Of a stretch of 64,000 nt of DNA, positions 59,201 to 64,000 are shown in pieces. The stretch covers positions 12,734,183 to 12,798,182 of the forward strand of contig CM037867.1 in NCBI GenBank assembly GCA_021292105.1, given 5' to 3'. The translations under genes were made by a program, and so were the position numbers. Position 1 is the first letter of the stretch. Every line of letters starts with the position of its first letter. The notes beneath the pieces are model-generated. The model did no database searches. It was not told where the DNA came from and saw only the letters and a program-made list of their open reading frames with translations. Origin of the DNA: Anadara kagoshimensis (taxonomy: Eukaryota > Mollusca > Bivalvia > Arcoida > Arcidae).

Positions 59201-61896
59201 ACAACACTTTATTTGAAAAAATTACATTTTACCACAGAAAACCACTGAACTATGTTATGACATATGTTTTGTAGTAATGACGTCATTATTTATATTTGAC
59301 AAATCGGAGATACCCCAATGATGTCGCAATGAGAATGTGTATGTACTTTACCGCCAATGTTGTATCACCACACTGTGGTGATACAAGATTCTGTATCATA
59401 TGTGTTCGATAAAACTTGTATTTCGTAGAAAAACTAGTCTAATATTAAGTAAAAGAAAATATCACAATTTTAAATTAGTTAAATAAAAATTATATAATAA
59501 AACATACCAACTCATGTCCAAATCACAGTCCCAAAGTAAACACTCTGAAACTTGCAAATCAAGTCAAGGAAGCTACAACCGGCCGGGCACCCCTAAAGGG
59601 CCCTACCCCAAACCACCAACTTCTAACCAACCCCCCCCCCCCCCCCCAGAAAATTTGTTAAATTTGTAAAAAGATAAAAACTCCATTGTAAAGAATGGCG
59701 ATAAGGGTTTCTGGAAATTTTAATATAGAAATGAAATTAAAATTTTTTTTAAATTTGAAAGAATTAAGACATTTTGCATACTGCTTAATTTACATAGATT
59801 TTTTTAAATATTTTTTAAAATAGAAAATGACAAAGCTGGACATTTTGCACACTGCATAATTTAAATAGACAATGTCAGGTTCTTTCATTTTTTACAAAAG
59901 AAAAAGAAAAATTATTTTCATTTCTTACAATTCAATTTTTAGAATTTATTTAACAAGTCAAAAATTTGAACCATTGCAAGTAAAACAAACTGCGACATTT
60001 GAGACAGTTTGTCACAATTTTTATAATCTTCAACAAAAAAATCTTTATGATTTTTAAACATTTCTTAAGGTTTAACTAAAAAATTTTCTTTGATTTAAAT
60101 TTGCAACATAAAATCATCCAACCAGTGTTAAACAATCCAGAATCAAAAATATTTCTTTTCAATTTTTCTAAGTGCTTATCAAATCCTTATTATTTTTTTT
60201 AACATACCTAGATAAATTCCATCTTTTTCATATAACTTTATGATTTCCATCCAATCCTGAAATTAATAACCAATTTGTAAAAATAACCATCATTTCAAAG
60301 TTTCAAGACCTTTTTGGTTCAGAAAATCATGTTGTTTAAAGATTTTATTACACAATGAACTTGAATGTATGTCAAGGTCAACAACTTTAATAAAATTGGT
60401 TAACTAACCAGTATATGCTATGGAGCTACATTAAGTTTTAAGTATTGAAAGTCATTGTGAGCTTGCATGCACATAATGGAGGTGGTCAAGGTCAGCAAAT
60501 GTCGCAAATTAAAAGGGGTTTGGTCAAGGAATATTCAAGTAAAGTTTAACTGTAATTGAATCGCCTATTCTGTAGAAGTTGAAAATGTGTAACAAATAAC
60601 AACACATGATGCGTTGTGATATACAAAGACATACAAAAACCTGATTGCTCAGGGGATGTAATAAATATTACATTTCTTATTTCTCGGAATTTTTTGGCTT
60701 TAAATAAACTAAAATTTCACCTTCATTTTCTTGGAGGAGTATTGTCCAAAAATATTCTTTTTTCCAGAATCTGTGTCATCTTTCATGATTTTCACAATTT
60801 TCAGACAATGAAAATAATTTATATCTGAAAAAAAAGAAAAACATATTCTAAAAAATCCTCAAAAGTGGAGTGGAGTGAAGTGGAGAAATTATATTTCACA
60901 CAGGTCAAGATTGTTTTACTTATTTTCTGATGGTCAGTACTGGAATAGAAAAATGGTGTTTTACACCCTAGTCAAGATCTCACAGTGGTTAATTCTGGTG
61001 TGGTGAATTTTTTTTCGCACATCACTCAAAATTCTTTCATTTAAGTAATTTGAAAACAATGAATACATATTCTCGAAATTTGCAATTATTCTCCAGAAAT
61101 TGCGGAAGCAGTTTTAGGCTGGTGGCATACTTATAAACAACCAATGTATTTGGAGAAAACCACTGACCAAGGGAAAAGGCAAACTCCCTCACACTAAGAT
61201 CTGTGGATTTAGGACCCTAAGGCATTAGGATTTGCTGCTATGATTATAATGTCACTATGTTTTATTTTAACATTGCAATAAAGTCAACAACAAACATATT
61301 GATCTATGTCTAAACAACAAGCCCAGAGCAAGTATAAACTTTGAAACTGGCAATGCACGTTAAACATGTGAACTTCCATCAGGGAAGTGAGAAAGGGTGC
61401 TTAGCTGTTTAGCTATCTACACCCACCATGAGTTTAATCAAAATTGAGAAAGAAAGAAATATAGAACAATAGGATGTCAAATCCATCATGGGATACAGAG
61501 ACATCATATTTATTAACAATAAAACTTTTTGAGGGCCTTGATAAGCGCCTAGGCTTGCAATATCCTAGGGTCAACAATTTATTTGAAAGCAATTCTCTTC
61601 ATTGTATAAGTTCCTGTAGTGGACACAAGATCTACCATATCATGTGTATAGTGCATTGATAGTGAATTAAATTCACATAAGCAGGACAAGCAGGTATTTC
61701 ACTGCATAGAAAAAGATAATAAAGTGATAAATTACAAAACATCTCATTTTTCACCTATACTTACGAGATCCTTCAATTAAAGATGTGATTTCTTCTATAG
61801 CTGGCATATCTTCTACAGCCACATTGATCTTTTCCCTAATTTTAGCTACCTGAGGCTGCCATTCTTGGATACAATGTCTTCTGTTGACAAGCCAAT
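35898..61896 (-). CDS. CDK5RAP3: CDK5RAP3 (LZAP/C53) orthologue, 13 exons, N-terminus outside window
   Basis: Spliced gene on the reverse strand. Exons in transcription order: 61765-61896, 60721-60824, 60208-60256, 58812-58900, 58266-58355, 55448-55584, 50009-50174, 49396-49530, 48623-48719, 44584-44669, 41831-42039, 38157-38328, 35898-35969. All 12 junctions keep frame with GT-AG borders and encode about 511 residues, close to vertebrate CDK5RAP3 (about 506) once about 18 missing N-terminal residues are added. Family landmarks include KKQIAKCQQ, YEWRTGT, IDWG motifs, MQHLM...SPRYVDRL and the RPVNIMG C-terminus. The protein binds UFL1-DDRGK1, steers UFM1 onto ribosomal RPL26 at the ER, and acts in ER-phagy through disordered-region motifs that bind UFM1 and ATG8. 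The disordered part here carries IDWG (exon 8), IDFG (exon 8) and IDWS (exon 9). Exon 9 has partial tandem copies in the next intron (47150-48516). Exon numbers here count from the first exon seen, not the true exon 1. Confidence 0.96.
35970..38156. other. CDK5RAP3 last intron, repeat content
   Basis: Holds a repeat with GCATTAATTTCTTG/GCGAAAAATGCG inverted motifs (36160-36230, related motifs 36820-36895), a Helitron-like copy (36895-37110), a (CA)n stretch at 37638-37652, and a block with palindromic CCCCGCTTAAAACGTGGGGG at 37866-37885 followed by TGTCTGTCC repeats and a G run at 37947-37961. The 91-codon open frame at 37600-37875 has no protein character. Confidence 0.4.
36895..37110 (-). 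mobile_element. Helitron-like element
   Basis: Reverse copy in the last CDK5RAP3 intron: ATATTTGATGTCCCATAATT, AGGTGTAGCTAGCTC, GAAGTTCACATGTTTAACTT and a TTTGGATTGTGGTTTGGAC terminal module. Confidence 0.55.
38157..38328 (-). CDS. CDK5RAP3: CDK5RAP3 exon 12
   Basis: 172 nt: YVDRLKESMKQTLNLADKMI, then HKQSVEEQKELEPKLDIV and TKEMQKQ, a charged coiled-coil helix matching vertebrate YVDRV and LEEQAALEPKLDLLLEKTKELQK. Acceptor CTCTTTCAG, donor GTAAGTA. Confidence 0.95.
39699..41154. mobile_element. Hairpin-ended repeat with ~146-bp internal tandem units (copy 1)
   Basis: Left end ACAAGAGGCCCATGGGCCTG, then GCTCACCTG. Right end is a hairpin with arms AGCTCACATGACC / GGTCAGGTGAGCT (41121-41149), followed by AAAA. 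GCTCACCTG on the left is the inverse of CAGGTGAGC on the right. Inside, about 5-6 units of ~146 bp each contain GTGACCTTGACCTTTGAACC (near 39913, 40054, 40198, 40344, 40490), then ATACATCAAAATGATCGTTG and CATGCCTATACAAAAAGTTT. A CGCACACACGCACGC simple repeat lies at 41066-41105. It sits in the intron between exons 11 and 12. A shorter second copy is at 50951-52010. Class unresolved: no transposase, no proven target duplication. Confidence 0.7.
41831..42039 (-). CDS. CDK5RAP3: CDK5RAP3 exon 11
   Basis: 209 nt, the largest exon seen: LEAFLTQRLAEVQKSTDGDI, then SQFQNAP, then FTTVKMQHLMLIRNSP. It matches FLAQRAVEL, SQFQLAP and LQMQHLFMILASP of vertebrates. Acceptor ATTTTTAG, donor GTATGTA, phase 2 out. 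Confidence 0.94.
42639..43138 (+). mobile_element. LINE C: 3' fragment of a non-LTR retrotransposon
   Basis: 500-bp insertion in a CDK5RAP3 intron, antisense to the gene. It is bounded by a 15-bp target-site duplication TATTGTCAAAAACAT (42624-42638 and 43139-43153) with a (TAGG)n tail. It codes only for the C-terminus of the LINE polyprotein: LLYGAECWK, FHNGCLRKIM, RWRWIGHVLRKP, ALRWTPEGKRKQGRPKNTWR. Same protein family as LINE A. The reading frame over this end is nearly intact (to 43092). Confidence 0.92.
44584..44669 (-). CDS. CDK5RAP3: CDK5RAP3 exon 10
   Basis: 86 nt: EGVAKGEDALSILDNPKTRN then LFIDDLME. It matches vertebrate EGVARGPDALTLLEYTETRNQFLDELMEL. Entered in phase 1 (Gly split with exon 9, or with the last cassette if used), leaves in phase 0. 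Acceptor TTGTACAG, donor GTAAAA. Confidence 0.94.
44670..47149. other. CDK5RAP3 intron between the cassette array and exon 10
   Basis: Includes the minisatellite at 44985-45475 and, at 46961-47001, a GACGGACAGACAGACAGATG-type simple repeat. The rest is AT-rich with no feature recognised. Confidence 0.4.
44985..45475. repeat. ~64-bp minisatellite, about 8 copies
   Basis: Unit GGGAGACAAATACATCCTCA, TCCCTAACAAAGATTGGACC, TTGTAAGAGTGGTCAAATGG. GATTGGACC recurs at 45014, 45128, 45192, 45257, 45322, 45386 and 45451; one unit near 45075 lacks this segment. Short open frames here are repeat translations. Confidence 0.9.
47150..48516 (-). repeat. CDK5RAP3: Ten tandem partial copies of CDK5RAP3 exon 9, potential in-frame exons
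   Basis: Copies in transcription order: 48445-48516, 48269-48340, 48094-48164, 47982-48053, 47806-47874, 47694-47765, 47552-47621, 47440-47511, 47262-47333, 47150-47221. Each holds the last 72 bases of exon 9, preceded by CTATATATAG or a close variant (an AG where the parent reads GTAG) and followed by GTTAGTC; the last copy has GTAAGTC. Skipping in at AG and out at GT is phase 1 to phase 1, and 72 nt is 24 codons, so a copy could be spliced in without shifting frame, adding EHSGEDN-(G/D/S)-IDWSDTV-type repeats. Seven copies are open; 47806-47874 is 69 nt and still in frame. Copies 48269 and 48094 contain an in-frame TAA, 48094 is 71 nt and 47552 is 70 nt. The two most 3' copies read IDFSG. 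Spacers carry their own GATATAGACTGTTTTCCTC subrepeats. The polypyrimidine tract before each AG is poor, so usage is uncertain. Confidence 0.88.
48623..48719 (-). CDS. CDK5RAP3: CDK5RAP3 exon 9 (IDWS motif exon), parent of tandem cassettes
   Basis: 97 nt, phase 0 in and 1 out: DSANLSMVEHSGEDN, GIDWSDTVIVEKHKPDS. IDWSD aligns with the third human motif (IDWGDD), with Gly replaced by Ser. The acceptor GTTACAG is good; the donor GTTAGTC is weaker than consensus. The 72 bases at its 3' end plus the donor are the template of ten tandem copies downstream. Confidence 0.92.
49396..49530 (-). CDS. CDK5RAP3: CDK5RAP3 exon 8 (IDWG motif exon)
   Basis: 135 nt, phase 0-0, acidic and low-complexity. It opens with IDWGDIG, an exact shuffled ATG8-interacting motif (IDWG), and contains IDFGEDIDFDIGDI, a second motif-like site with Phe for Trp. 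In the human and plant proteins such motifs bind UFM1 and ATG8 competitively; the same role is inferred here. Acceptor TTTTTAG, donor GTGAGA. Confidence 0.94.
50009..50174 (-). CDS. CDK5RAP3: CDK5RAP3 exon 7
   Basis: 166 nt: NELSDTCVPVLKYVQKNGNT then TTYEWRTGTKPDKIDETAVV. It matches the diagnostic FVQKRGNSTVYEWRTGTEP of vertebrates, then an acidic stretch leading into the disordered region. Donor GTAAGTG. Confidence 0.95.
50951..52010. mobile_element. Hairpin-ended repeat with ~146-bp internal tandem units (copy 2)
   Basis: Left end AACAAAAGGCCCAATAGGGCC then GCTCACCTGG. Right hairpin AGCTCACATGGCC / GGCCAGGTGAGCT (51979-52007). Only about three internal units, with TGACCTTGACCTT near 51087, 51232 and 51377 (spacing 145). 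Same family and orientation as 39699-41154, with matching base changes on both hairpin arms. Confidence 0.7.
52592..52700 (+). repeat. SINE 3'-domain fragment (copy D)
   Basis: CACCTATAGCTGGTAAAATC, AAGTGAAATATTCT and a CAATTCAATCACTTA tail match the 3' part of copies A and C. Part of the domain (CTTGATATAAGT) is duplicated within it. Confidence 0.55.
53755..54250. repeat. Degenerate tandem repeat
   Basis: Five to six diverged units containing GACAGGTGGTCTTTACATAG, AGGTTCTTTTGG and AAAACACTGGTCTTAATG. Similar GGGCAGGTTCAAATAA phrases occur near 38420 and 62035, so this repeat is dispersed in the gene. Confidence 0.6.
54535..55052. repeat. (GAT)n microsatellite between direct repeats
   Basis: A ~96-bp sequence starting TTTTTCTTGCCTTACTGGC occurs at 54535-54632 and again at 54955-55052. 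Between them lie GATGAT-rich runs (54666-54745, 54830-54955). The peptides rich in Asp, Met or Ser in this region are translations of the microsatellite. Confidence 0.85.
55073..55320 (+). mobile_element. Helitron-like element
   Basis: Begins TCAAAAACAAACATACCAAT after A, contains GTTTAGCTAGCTACATCTGTC, and ends in an eroded hairpin region. Confidence 0.6.
55448..55584 (-). CDS. CDK5RAP3: CDK5RAP3 exon 6
   Basis: 137 nt: GKKIKSELVALLSDLPDVFS then KIAKSTDSLQDAVTFYGNFV and NFIMN. It matches the vertebrate ELLALVKDLP and LGEAIDVY region. Acceptor TTATACAG, donor GTAAGTT, phase 0 in and 2 out. Confidence 0.92.
55585..58265. other. CDK5RAP3 intron between exons 5 and 6
   Basis: Mostly the TIR element 55765-57425. 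A poly-A run lies at 55645-55662. The remainder (57426-58265) is unremarkable. Confidence 0.4.
55765..57425. mobile_element. 1.66-kb non-autonomous element with inverted ends
   Basis: The left end CCAGGGATGGGTAACTC (55765-55781) is inverted at the right end, GAGTTACCCACCCCAG (57410-57425). Subterminal ACTTACGA/TCGTAAGT motifs occur in both orientations near each end. The interior is AT-rich and includes (GA)n(GT)n at 56228-56276. No transposase and no clear target duplication. Confidence 0.55.
58266..58355 (-). CDS. CDK5RAP3: CDK5RAP3 exon 5
   Basis: 90 nt, phase 0-0: DCDRKEAEYAAKAVELRKKY then DTTCKQMGIE, a coiled-coil segment equivalent to the vertebrate RKEEEC...CKQYGI. Acceptor TATTATAG is weak; donor GTAATA is non-ideal. 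Confidence 0.9.
58812..58900 (-). CDS. CDK5RAP3: CDK5RAP3 exon 4
   Basis: 89 nt: ETAQMLTRNVNYEVTALKK followed by QIAKCQQTQK, the most conserved helix of the family (RNVNYEIPSLKKQIAKCQQ in vertebrates). Acceptor TTATCTCAG, donor GTAAGTC. Confidence 0.95.
58999..59151. mobile_element. Fold-back MITE
   Basis: Nearly perfect palindrome of 153 bp with arms of about 58 bp (58999-59056 and 59093-59151): ATATACACAGTGTGTATGTA, CAACCCTT, ATCAGGTC and CTTTTTTCGTAGT inverted on the right. It lies in the intron between exons 3 and 4. A separate 27-bp palindrome TTGTATCACCACA/CTGTGGTGATACAA is at about 59372-59398. Confidence 0.75.
59500..59580 (+). mobile_element. Helitron-like 5' fragment
   Basis: AAAACATACCAACTCATGTC, CAAATCACAGTCCCAAAG, then the first part of the body (ACTCTGAAACTTGCAAATCA). 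It runs into a C run at 59630-59648. Confidence 0.5.
60208..60256 (-). CDS. CDK5RAP3: CDK5RAP3 exon 3
   Basis: Microexon of 49 nt encoding DWMEIIKLYEKDGIYL, matching DWQEIIALYEKDNTYL of vertebrates. Phase 0 in, phase 1 out. Acceptor ATTTCAG, donor GTATGTT. Confidence 0.92.
60721..60824 (-). CDS. CDK5RAP3: CDK5RAP3 exon 2
   Basis: 104 nt: INYFHCLKIVKIMK...KKNIFGQYSSKKMK. It corresponds to the family's YFHCLRIL and NIFGRYSSQRMK. Acceptor TTTTTTCAG, donor GTGAAATT; the split codon with exon 1 gives His. Confidence 0.92.
61284..61512 (+). mobile_element. Helitron-like element
   Basis: TCAACAACAAACATATTGAT start, GTTTAGCTATCTACACCCAC block, then GGGATACAGAGACATCAT at the 3' end with a degraded CTRR. 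It lies in the intron between exons 1 and 2. Confidence 0.5.
61765..61896 (-). CDS. CDK5RAP3: CDK5RAP3 exon 1 of those seen
   Basis: 132 nt encoding WLVNRRHC...WQPQVAKIREKIN...MPAIEEITSLIEGS. It matches the family's WLVDRRHC and REKINAAI region, near residue 19 of the vertebrate protein. It enters with two bases of a split Asp codon (acceptor TGTACAG) and leaves in phase 1 (donor GTAAGTA). The exon with the start Met was not found before 64000. Confidence 0.93.
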
Positions 61897-62994
61897 CTGT
61901 ACAAGAAACGTGATTATAAGATGACCATTAGATAAGTTCATCATCATAACATCTATATATACAAACCTGACTATAAAGAACACCTACGGAACAGGGGAAC
62001 CAGAAAAAGTGGCCATTATGGGCAGGTGACCCTTAAATACAGGTTCAAATAATATGAATAAAGAGTAACAAAAATAAATTTACTAGCTTTTTAAAGCTGT
62101 TGGCCCTTATATAGAGGTTGCCTTTAAGGCAGGTTTGACTGTAGATGTATTACTGTAATGTAAATACTAATTATAATGAAAAAATCCCCTTTCCATATGC
62201 CAGGAATCAAAGTGGAATCACTTATTTGTTAAGTGTGTGCTCTACCCAAAAGGTATCACAAAGTAACTCTAAACCTGTACCTAGTACATACAAGATATTA
62301 ATGTTTATTTTACAATGGAGCCATCAATCCACTGTTTCGTCCGATTGTTAAGACCTTGGTGGGTCATATTTACATTTTATTAATGCAAAAACATTGATAT
62401 AATGCTGTTTTATAGAAAAGTTCTTGAAAATGGCCCAAATATCCTAGAGAGAACACAGCTAAAGTCAATACTAGTACCTGTATCTGTATCTGTATCTATA
62501 CTAAGGCTGTAACGATATATCGATATACCAGTATGTACTAGTATCAGTTTTGTCATCACTAAAATATTTTTGTATTGGCTTTTCATTATTCTTAGTTCTT
62601 ATTAAATTACTCAGTTACATTGAAAATAAATTGCGTTGGAAGTTGTCAGAAATAAAGGCATGTCCACATTTCATTTTGCTAGATGCAAACAGAAGTTACA
62701 GAACCTTGTGTACTGAGAACTGACGTTGCCTTATCTCCATGTATCAGTCTGAGAATTAAGAAAGTATCAGGGGTGATAATTATTTGGGTTATCAGATTAA
62801 AGCAATGGAATTCAAAATAAAACACATTATTTACAAGACAGATAAAAATATCTGTATCGTCAATATTTATCTTGTATCGCCCTAGACGTATCCTGATACG
62901 TATCGTATCGGAACCGACCCTCCAATACACAGCCCTAACCTGTACATCTCTAGAAACCAATACTGGTATAAATTGAGATGGGTAGGGAGAGCAA
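61897..62994. other. Upstream part of CDK5RAP3, no exon found
   Basis: Contains dispersed AGGTGACCCTTAAATACAGG-type repeats (61980-62140). A diverged repeat follows (about 62500-62940), with CGATATATCGATAT near one end and GTATCGTATCGG near the other; ends AGGCTGT/ACAGCCCT may be inverted termini. No N-terminal CDK5RAP3 exon is visible. Confidence 0.35.
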
Positions 62995-63112
62995 TTAGTA
63001 CTGGCGCATGAAGTCCTGTAATGTTGCTTTGAACAAGTCAATGTCATCTAATGTGACCATCTTGTCTGGTAACTGATTCCAGTCTACTACAGTTTTTACA
63101 AATAGTTGATGT
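62995..63112 (-). pseudogene. Relic of a LINE polyprotein C-terminus
   Basis: Reverse-strand frame reading LFVKTVVDWNQLPDKMVTLD followed by DIDLFKATLQDFMRQY and TAA (62995-62997). The pattern F-x-x-R/K-T-V-x-D-W-N-x-L-P, then a hydrophobic helix and stop, is the usual end of many animal LINE reverse transcriptases. Only about 38 codons remain before a different repeat begins. Confidence 0.45.
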
Positions 63113-63116
63113 TTTT

Positions 63117-63139
63117 AGCTCACTTGAGCCTTTGAGCCA

Positions 63140-63171
<32 letters not shown>

Positions 63172-63181
63172 GTCCGTTGTC

Positions 63182-63221
<40 letters not shown>

Positions 63222-63269
63222 ACGAACCACTGGGCAGATTTCAACCAAATTTGGCACAAAGCACCACTA

Positions 63270-63308
<39 letters not shown>

Positions 63309-64000
63309 CCCTCTTTAAAGGGGAGATAATTGAGAATTATTGAAACTTTGTTGGTATTTTTCAAAAATCTTCTTCTCAAAAACTATTCGGCCTGTAAAGC
63401 TTAAACTTTTGTGGAGGCATCCTTAGGAAGTGTAGATTCAAGTTTGTTCAAATCATGGTCCCCGGGGGTAGGGAGGGGCCACAAGAGGGGGATCAAGTTT
63501 TACATAGGAGTATATAGAGAAAATCTTTAAAAATCTTCTTCTCAAAAACTATTAGGCCTGAAAAGCTCAAATTAAAATGGAAGCATCCTGAGGTAGTGTA
63601 GATTCAAGTTTGTTCAAATCATGGTCCCCGGGGGTAGGGAGGGGTCACAAGAGGGGGATCAAGTTTTACATAGGAATATATAAAGAAAATTTTTTAAAAT
63701 CTTTTTCTCAAAAACTATTAGGCCAGAAAAGCTCAAATTAAAATGGAAGCATCCTCAGGTAGTGTAGATTCAAGTTTGATCAAATCATAGTCCCTGGGGG
63801 TAGGGTGGGGCCACAAGAGGGGGGTCACGTTTTACACAGGAATATATAGAGAGAATCTTTAAAAATATTCTCCTCAAAAACTATTAGGCCAGGAAAGCTC
63901 AAATTAAAATGGAAGCATCCTCAGGTAGTGTAGATTCAAGTTTGTTCAAATCATGGTCCCCGGGGGTAGGGAGGGGCCACAAGAGGGGGATCAAGTTTTA
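63117..64000. mobile_element. Hairpin-ended repeat with 166-bp tandem units, runs off window
   Basis: Starts with a perfect 17-bp hairpin: arms AGCTCACTTGAGCCTTT (63117-63133) and its reverse complement (63139-63155), loop GAGCC. Tandem units of 166 bp follow, with GATTCAAGTTTGTTCAAATC at 63435, 63601, 63767 (slightly changed) and 63933, and a diverged first unit at 63279. Units contain CCCCGGGGGTAGGGAGGGGC. The AGCTCAC tip resembles the terminal hairpins of the repeats at 39699 and 50951, so the families may be related. Confidence 0.75.

Noticed and set aside
62679..63047. 122-codon reverse open frame as the CDK5RAP3 N-terminus
   Set aside because: It does not match the family's N-terminal sequence and overlaps a dispersed repeat and a LINE relic in another frame.

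Overview
The window reads as nuclear DNA of a marine bivalve mollusc, probably mussel-like. It is AT-rich, genes are sparse and interrupted by introns, and the repeats are of kinds familiar from bivalve genomes: hairpin-ended elements with internal tandem arrays, tRNA-derived SINEs, 5'-truncated LINEs and Helitron-like elements. The species cannot be fixed from sequence alone. There are no prokaryotic features, and most short open frames are chance or lie inside repeats.

Positions 1-18 kb: two small exons (2100-2434 plus; 13615-14069/14094 minus) encode paralogous secreted-peptide precursors. They share six cysteines with identical spacing, followed by a Gly-Lys-Arg amidation/cleavage site, and both begin at what looks like the same phase-1 splice acceptor. 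They face each other across about 11 kb. Between them lies a large minisatellite (4920-9240). Its ~48-bp monomer is the 5' end of a non-autonomous Helitron-like family that recurs at least 15 times in the window. A mariner (DD34D) copy sits inside this array with TA duplications.

Positions 18-35 kb: no host gene recognised. Two 5'-truncated LINE pseudogenes are delimited by exact target-site duplications (19424-20740 and 21411-23984). MITEs, SINEs and local tandem duplications fill much of the rest.

Positions 35.9-61.9 kb, minus strand: one conserved gene, the orthologue of CDK5RAP3 (LZAP/C53), the partner of UFL1 and DDRGK1 in ER-ribosome UFMylation and ER-phagy. I could assemble 13 exons with consistent phases; only the extreme N-terminus (about 18 residues) is missing and should lie beyond 64000. 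Introns are loaded with repeats.

The most interesting feature is in CDK5RAP3. The exon that encodes the third shuffled ATG8/UFM1-interacting motif (IDWG-type, here IDWS) has been tandemly amplified. Ten extra partial exon copies lie downstream of it in the next intron (47150-48516). Eight are exactly 72 nt and one is 69 nt, nearly all keep AG and GT borders and 1-1 phase symmetry, and seven are still open. If any are spliced in, the protein would gain extra motif repeats.
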